A DNA stretch of 61,685 bases from Pontibacterium sinense. Lineage in GTDB: Bacteria; Pseudomonadota; Gammaproteobacteria; Pseudomonadales; Balneatricaceae. Positions 56,696 through 61,685 of the stretch are shown here, piece after piece (position 1 is the stretch's first letter; every line of letters starts with the position of its first letter). A model generated the notes under the pieces. The model was not told the origin of the DNA and made no database searches. It saw nothing but the letters and a program-made list of their open reading frames with translations. Position numbers and translations under genes: made by a program. Location of the stretch: positions 1 to 61,685 of the forward strand of contig NZ_JADEYS010000026.1 in assembly GCF_015209595.1 (NCBI RefSeq). The letters run 5' to 3'.

Positions 56696-59581
56696 ATGAC
56701 GCTTAAAGCGCCAACGCCTACACACATACTTGCATCACTGGGCCTTACATCTGCCCTGCTATTCACATCGGGCCTCGCAATATCTGGTCCTCAGCATGAT
56801 CACGCAGCCACTGCCGCGTATTCTACGCCAGCGGCTGCTCGTAAAGCGTCATCCGACACCACATCAGACTTTATCACCGCACATAAACAATGGGCCCAGG
56901 CACGAGGTGCATCTAACAAAGCACAAGCGCTGAGCAACCTGATTGCCAAGGCAGAAGCGCGTCGGGAGATGCTGGCTAAGTTAATCAAAACCAATCCTGC
57001 CGAAGCGCTGCGCGTTGCTATACCTGAAGATAAGCAAGCGGGTCTGCCCCAGAAAACGCTAGAGTTGCTAGAGCAACACGTCGAAGTTGAGGGCACGCTG
57101 GAAGTGCTTTACGAAGATTATGATGATGGCAGCCATAAACTACGTCGTTTTCTAAAAACCGAATTTAACGAGCGTTTCGAGCTGCATTTTGCGGGCAAGA
57201 ACAAACACCTGGAAAATGGCGCCAACGTCAGTATTAACGGTTTGTTGCTTTCAAGTAACGACGAATACGCGAGCATTGACGGTGATGTTGCCCTGAGCGC
57301 AGATGAAGGTAGCGTACTGACACTTGCAGCAGATGGCGGCAGTACCGGTGGGAGCAATGGTGGTTCCGCAGCCAGTACAGCTACATCGGGTGAGCAGGCA
57401 ACCATGGTTATTATGGTGAATTTTCAGGATAACCCAACAACGCCATGGACCCAAAACGATGTCTCTAATACCGTGTTCGGTACCGCAAATGACTTCATCA
57501 TGGAAAACTCGTTCCAAAAAACTTGGTTAAGTGGTGATGTCACAGGCTGGTATACGCTTCCGCTGAGCAGCACAAGTTGTGATTCAGCAGCGATTGTTGC
57601 TGCGGCCCGCCAGGCGGCCGAGTCAAATGGCGTTAACCTTTCCGCCTATAAACGATTTATCTACGCCTTCCCTTATACCAGTGCTTGCCCATTTTCCGGC
57701 GTTGCTTCAGTGGGGGGGGAAACCTCGTCCATGCTTATCAACGGTTCAATGAAATGGCACACCGTCGCACACGAAATGGGACACAATCTGGGACTATTCC
57801 ACTCCCATGCACTGGATTGCGGTTCTAGCGTGATCGGTTCTAGCTGCACCCATGATGAATATGGTGATGGTGTAGATGTAATGGGTCGTGTTCTGGGACA
57901 CTTCAATGCGTTTCAGAAAGAGCGCCTCGGTTGGTTGAACAGTTCAAATATCACCACTGTCTTGAGTGGTGGCGCTTACCAGCTGGAGACATTTTCGACC
58001 CCTCAGGGCAGCAAAGCCAAAGCCCTAAAAATTGCTAAAGGAATAGATCCTGCCAGCGGTGAACAGTCATGGTACTACGTTGAATTCAGGCAGGCCGTTG
58101 GATTTGATAGCGTCTTTGCGGGTAACAACAATGTACTGAACGGTGTAGTCGTACATCAGGGAATCGATGGCAACGCTGACAGTAGCTATCTACTTGATAT
58201 GACACCTAATAGTTATTCCTCAAGCTATGCCGATCCAAAAGATCCGGCACTTGTGTCAGGAACAAGTTTTATTGATGCTGATGCCGATGTAACGATTACA
58301 ACCGATTGGGCTGGCAGCACAGGTGCGCAGGTCAGCATCGACATGAATGCCCAACAGAGCTGTATTTTTGCTAACCCAAGCCTTAACGTCACACCGAATC
58401 AGAGTCAGTGGGTCTCTGCCGGAACTCAGGTCGCGTACAGTGTTACTCTGTCCAACAATGACAGCAGTAACTGTAATAGCCGCACGTTCAATCTGTCCAA
58501 CAGCCTGCCATCTGGCTGGTCGTCTTATTTCACCCAGAGCAGTATTAATCTGGCACCAGGTGCCAGTGTTTCTACAACACTGTACGTCTCATCAGCGGTG
58601 GCGGCTACCGATGGATTCTACAACATCAATATCACAGGTGGTAACGGCAACCACAGCGCGATCGGAACAGTCACTTATGTGGTTGATAATCCGACGCAAG
58701 CCAACAACGTACCAAATGCTTATAGCGATAGCGCCAGCACCAGTCAGAGCACACCGGTCACCATCAATGTACTGGCAAATGATAACGATCCAGATGGCGA
58801 TACGCTCACGATCAGCTCACTGAGCGGCGTTTACGGCAACGCGACTATCAACAGCAACGGAACAGTTACGTTCACTCCAGCAAACGGATTCAGCGGCACG
58901 GAAGTGTTCAGCTACAGCATCTCGGATGGAAATGGGGGTTCTGCCAGTGCGAATGTAACGGTAAGTGTCAGCAGTATTAACAGTGCGCCCAGCGCATCCA
59001 GCGATAGCGCTAGTACCACTGAAAATACGCCTGTCACCATTAACTTACTCGCCAATGATAGTGACCCGGATGGTGATACGCTGACTATTAGCGCCCTGAC
59101 TGGGGTATATGGCAACGCTTCTATCAATAGCAATGGTACGGTTACTTTTACCCCTGCTAGTGGCTTTGTTGGCACAGAGGTATTCAGCTATAGCATCACG
59201 GATGGTAATGGGGGCTCTTCCAGCGCGAATGTATCCGTTAACGTCACCGCAAGCACTAGCACCAACAGTGCGCCAGTTGCGGTAAATGACAGTGTCACGC
59301 TGAGTAGCACCGATTCGGTTGTCATTGAGGTACTGAACAATGACTACGATCCCGAGAACGATACATTACGAGTGACTTCAGTGAGCCAAGGCGCTAAAGG
59401 AAGTGTGCGTATCAACAGCAACGGTACGATTACCTATACGCCCGCACGTAGCTTTAAGAGCAATGATAGCTTCACTTACACCATTTTTGATGGCAGTAAG
59501 TCCGATACAGCAACCGTATCACTCAGCCTTCAGAGCAGCGGCGGCAACCCTGGCGGTAAAGGCAACGGCAAAAAGAAATAA
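56696..59581 (+). CDS. Large secreted metalloprotease (M11/gametolysin-like) with cadherin-like repeats
   Basis: A 961-residue exoprotein with signal peptide (about 1-31). The catalytic zinc motif HEMGHNLGLFH (near residue 358) is of metzincin type, followed by a DVMGR Met-turn. A NEW3-like domain (about 551-660) precedes three cadherin/VCBS-like repeats with DNDPDGDTL, DSDPDGDTL and DYDPENDTL (668-950). The end is Gly/Lys-rich. The ATG at 56696 has GGAG 6 nt upstream. The type II pathway (GspA/B nearby) may export it. A run of eight G at 57712-57719 inside the protease domain could shift the frame. It is controlled by a cyclic di-GMP riboswitch. Confidence 0.88.
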   Translation: MTLKAPTPTHILASLGLTSALLFTSGLAISGPQHDHAATAAYSTPAAARKASSDTTSDFITAHKQWAQARGASNKAQALSNLIAKAEARREMLAKLIKTNPAEALRVAIPEDKQAGLPQKTLELLEQHVEVEGTLEVLYEDYDDGSHKLRRFLKTEFNERFELHFAGKNKHLENGANVSINGLLLSSNDEYASIDGDVALSADEGSVLTLAADGGSTGGSNGGSAASTATSGEQATMVIMVNFQDNPTTPWTQNDVSNTVFGTANDFIMENSFQKTWLSGDVTGWYTLPLSSTSCDSAAIVAAARQAAESNGVNLSAYKRFIYAFPYTSACPFSGVASVGGETSSMLINGSMKWHTVAHEMGHNLGLFHSHALDCGSSVIGSSCTHDEYGDGVDVMGRVLGHFNAFQKERLGWLNSSNITTVLSGGAYQLETFSTPQGSKAKALKIAKGIDPASGEQSWYYVEFRQAVGFDSVFAGNNNVLNGVVVHQGIDGNADSSYLLDMTPNSYSSSYADPKDPALVSGTSFIDADADVTITTDWAGSTGAQVSIDMNAQQSCIFANPSLNVTPNQSQWVSAGTQVAYSVTLSNNDSSNCNSRTFNLSNSLPSGWSSYFTQSSINLAPGASVSTTLYVSSAVAATDGFYNINITGGNGNHSAIGTVTYVVDNPTQANNVPNAYSDSASTSQSTPVTINVLANDNDPDGDTLTISSLSGVYGNATINSNGTVTFTPANGFSGTEVFSYSISDGNGGSASANVTVSVSSINSAPSASSDSASTTENTPVTINLLANDSDPDGDTLTISALTGVYGNASINSNGTVTFTPASGFVGTEVFSYSITDGNGGSSSANVSVNVTASTSTNSAPVAVNDSVTLSSTDSVVIEVLNNDYDPENDTLRVTSVSQGAKGSVRINSNGTITYTPARSFKSNDSFTYTIFDGSKSDTATVSLSLQSSGGNPGGKGNGKKK

Positions 59582-59602
59582 TTTCAACGTCGAGCACAAC
59601 GA

Positions 59603-59637
59603 GAGAAAGGCGAGGGTTTCCCCTCGCCTTTCTCTTT
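59603..59637. terminator. Bidirectional terminator between convergent genes
   Basis: GAGAAAGGCGAGGG (59603-59616) pairs perfectly over 14 bp with CCCTCGCCTTTCTC (59621-59634) around TTTC, followed by TTTATA. Confidence 0.88.
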
Positions 59638-59681
59638 ATAACTCCTGTGTTGGTTCAGTTGAGTCCCATCTTTTCAACCAC

Positions 59682-61685
59682 TTAGTTAAGTGGGCAGTCC
59701 CCTGGGCCATTATTGGCATTGTCCAGATCAGTTGCGAGGCCGAGCATATCGCTACGGCTACCAGTCAACGCGTCGTTCACGCTGCTAACCACGCCACTGA
59801 GGGAATATGCAACATCGCTGTTCGCCTCATTAAGCAGTGCGGCTACCGCAGCACGCAACAGAATCCGCGCAGCACCGAGGTCACCTCGACCACCTTTAAA
59901 GCGCAGTGCATCGACAAGGCTCACATTATCCAACCCGAACTTATCCGGTACATTGAACACAGACTCGAGTGACTGGCCTGTAGAGTAAACCTGCCATGAG
60001 TCGTGATGCTGAGGTACTTTCCAATAACCTGGAGTACAACCTTCGTTGCCTGCCAGCATGTTATTGAATACGCATACCACAGTCTCACCTGACGCTAAGT
60101 TAATAGCAGAAGGATCACTACCATCATCACAGCTAGCACCTACCAGCGTCCAACCAGCTGGCAATGGCATATCCTCAGCAACTGAGTAAATGCCCGGTAC
60201 CAGACCGCCAGAGTCATTGGTCTGTCCATCCATTAGACTGAACTCCTGACCGTAGTTTGACGTAAAGTTAAACGACTGCACCGCACCATCTGGCTCTGTC
60301 TGTTTTTCGACAATGATATGGCCACGTTTGGTGTTGGTGAAGGTACAAACAACATGTTCACCGTCATCAATGCTGATGGTTGCTGTACGCGCACCCAGAT
60401 TCCATGTAGTAGTACCAGTCACACCGTCTCTTTCATCAGTGCAAGACAGCGAGGTCAGGTCGTAATCGATCGCATTAGGATCGTTCTCGGTCACTACATA
60501 TATAGCCGGTGGCAGATTCACGAAGTTCTCGGAATCAGAAACCGGAACACCTTCCGTAATGGTGGTGATACTGAACGGACCCAGATCGCCGCCATAGCCA
60601 AAGGTATCAACTCCACCATGACTGATCTTCCTGATCTCGATACTACCTGGCGCAGCCAGTTTGGTGTTGGTGAATACGCATTCGACTGTTTCACCCGGCT
60701 CTACATTGATCGTCGCGCGACGATACGTAGGACTGATTGGATTGTCATCTCCGACACTATTAGCATCACTGCACGTAATATCTGTCAGGGAGAAGAGCTG
60801 CAATGCAGGGTCATCTTCGCTAACCAGATACTGCCCAGGCAACACATCGGTGATGGTTTGAGAGCCAGTCGGAACGGCATCAGTTGTCACCAAGTTTCTC
60901 AGCAACAGATCAGGGCTACTGCTATAGGAGAACGTACCTCCCAGATCCAGCAGTGCATTACCTGTAGTCACTTTAGTGATGATGATCTGACCACGGTCGA
61001 GACGGTTGTAGAACGTACATTTCACGGTTTCGCCCGGATCCAGTTTAATGGCATTCGGATGGCTACCGTCGTCACAGGTGGCTTTGCTTAGCTGCCAACC
61101 CGCAGGTACGTTTTCGCTGACACTGTAGGTACCTGGCAACAAGTCGCCGGAACCTTTGGTCTGATTATCACTCAGGCCGAACGGTGAGCCGTAGTCGGAG
61201 GTGAAATTAAACACCTGACTATGACCATCGGGATCGGTCTGTTTCTCAACGATGATCTGACCACGGTCGAGACGGTTGTAGAACGTACATTTCACGGTTT
61301 CGCCCGGATCCAGTTTAATGGTATTCGGATGAGAACCGTCGTCACAGGTGGCTTTACTTAACTGCCAACCCGCTGGAACGTTTTCGCTGACACTGTAGGT
61401 ACCTGGCAACAAGTCACCGGAACCTTTGGTCTGATTATCACTCAGGCCGAACGGTGAGCCGTAGTCGGAGGTGAAGTTAAACACCTGACTATGACCATCA
61501 GGATCGGTCTGTTTCTCAACGATGATCTGACCACGGTCAAGACGGTTGTAGAACGTACATTTCACGGTTTCGCCCGGATCCAGTTTAATGGTATTCGGAT
61601 GAGAACCGTCGTCACAGGTGGCTTTACTTAACTGCCAACCCGCTGGAACGTTTTCGCTGACACTGTAGGTACCTGGCAACAAGTC
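59682..61685 (-). CDS. Repeat-rich surface protein with SpaA/prealbumin-like domains (5' end beyond the window)
   Basis: At least 667 residues are visible; the reading frame is open at the right edge and the N-terminus is missing. It has repeated 90-residue SpaA/Cna-B-like (prealbumin-like) domains with GQIIVEKQTDPDG, LPGTYSVSE and GETVKCTFYN, then diverged copies. The C-terminus starts with CTPGYWK and has an Ala/Leu-rich helical part ending DCPLN. Each domain holds a pair of Cys. No sortase signal is visible. It is probably a secreted or cell-surface stalk or adhesin. Confidence 0.8.
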   Translation of the reverse strand, partial: DLLPGTYSVSENVPAGWQLSKATCDDGSHPNTIKLDPGETVKCTFYNRLDRGQIIVEKQTDPDGHSQVFNFTSDYGSPFGLSDNQTKGSGDLLPGTYSVSENVPAGWQLSKATCDDGSHPNTIKLDPGETVKCTFYNRLDRGQIIVEKQTDPDGHSQVFNFTSDYGSPFGLSDNQTKGSGDLLPGTYSVSENVPAGWQLSKATCDDGSHPNAIKLDPGETVKCTFYNRLDRGQIIITKVTTGNALLDLGGTFSYSSSPDLLLRNLVTTDAVPTGSQTITDVLPGQYLVSEDDPALQLFSLTDITCSDANSVGDDNPISPTYRRATINVEPGETVECVFTNTKLAAPGSIEIRKISHGGVDTFGYGGDLGPFSITTITEGVPVSDSENFVNLPPAIYVVTENDPNAIDYDLTSLSCTDERDGVTGTTTWNLGARTATISIDDGEHVVCTFTNTKRGHIIVEKQTEPDGAVQSFNFTSNYGQEFSLMDGQTNDSGGLVPGIYSVAEDMPLPAGWTLVGASCDDGSDPSAINLASGETVVCVFNNMLAGNEGCTPGYWKVPQHHDSWQVYSTGQSLESVFNVPDKFGLDNVSLVDALRFKGGRGDLGAARILLRAAVAALLNEANSDVAYSLSGVVSSVNDALTGSRSDMLGLATDLDNANNGPGDCPLN
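60991..61685. repeat. 270-bp near-identical tandem repeats
   Basis: The same sequence restarts at 60991, 61261 and 61531, exactly 270 bp (90 codons) apart, with only a few base changes (for example CGAGA versus CAAGA). The array continues past the window edge. Older, diverged copies occur at 60000-60990. Confidence 0.92.

Noticed and set aside
60318-61091. A 257-residue plus-strand ORF
   Set aside because: Antisense to the repeat-rich surface gene, whose frame encodes clear SpaA-like domains.

Overview
The window looks like a chromosomal segment of a marine-type gammaproteobacterium (Oceanospirillales-like is an inference from gene content, not proven). It combines aerobic catabolism of aromatic amines with a block of secreted and surface genes that appear to answer to cyclic di-GMP.

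Region 1 (about 1-14450) is a quinohemoprotein amine dehydrogenase (QHNDH) locus on the minus strand. It holds alpha subunit qhpA, radical SAM maturase qhpD, gamma subunit precursor qhpC and beta subunit qhpB, then a porin, an AcoR-like sigma54 activator, and the maturation genes qhpF (ABC exporter), qhpE (subtilisin-like leader protease) and qhpG (flavoprotein monooxygenase). Diverging from qhpA is an aldehyde dehydrogenase. Two sigma54 promoters face away from each other across three 17-bp activator-type sites.

Region 2 (14500-28600) has a Tat-exported protein of unknown function, a nucleoside deoxyribosyltransferase, a lipase-like protein, a STAS/SpoIIAA-like protein, and the phenylacetate genes thiolase-paaK-paaABCDE. 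After these come a LuxR-type regulator, a glycine-rich-domain protein, a LysR/LysE pair and a GNAT acetyltransferase. Amine dehydrogenase, aldehyde dehydrogenase, PaaK and the PaaABCDE epoxidase together form a route from 2-phenylethylamine (or related amines) through phenylacetaldehyde and phenylacetate to ring-epoxidised phenylacetyl-CoA. The lower-pathway genes paaF, G, H and Z are not in the window.

Region 3 (28700-32500) is a more AT-rich stretch. It has two small lipoproteins (one FlgO-like), a broken IS481-type transposase, a small CxxC protein, and a cyclic di-GMP-I riboswitch upstream of a tiny secreted protein.

Region 4 (32600-44640) is a second, paralogous QHNDH set (qhpA2-D2-C2-B2). 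It has its own radical SAM enzyme but no qhpE, F or G, and lies divergent to an OmpR-type response regulator and a 2124-residue hybrid kinase. Heptads with a strict 10-bp period and a TGTA core lie upstream of qhpA2, of qhpF and of a second porin/aldehyde dehydrogenase pair (48314-51111), which suggests one regulon.

Region 5 (45050-61685) carries surface and secretion genes: a small secreted protein, a Flp-type prepilin head fused to long Gly/Ser/Thr repeats, a ChaN-like protein, a candidate structured RNA with two hairpins sharing one 11-nt loop, GspA/GspB, a VpsR-like activator, a second cyclic di-GMP riboswitch ahead of a large secreted metalloprotease, and a partial repeat-rich surface protein that runs off the right edge. 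No rRNA, tRNA or CRISPR array was seen.
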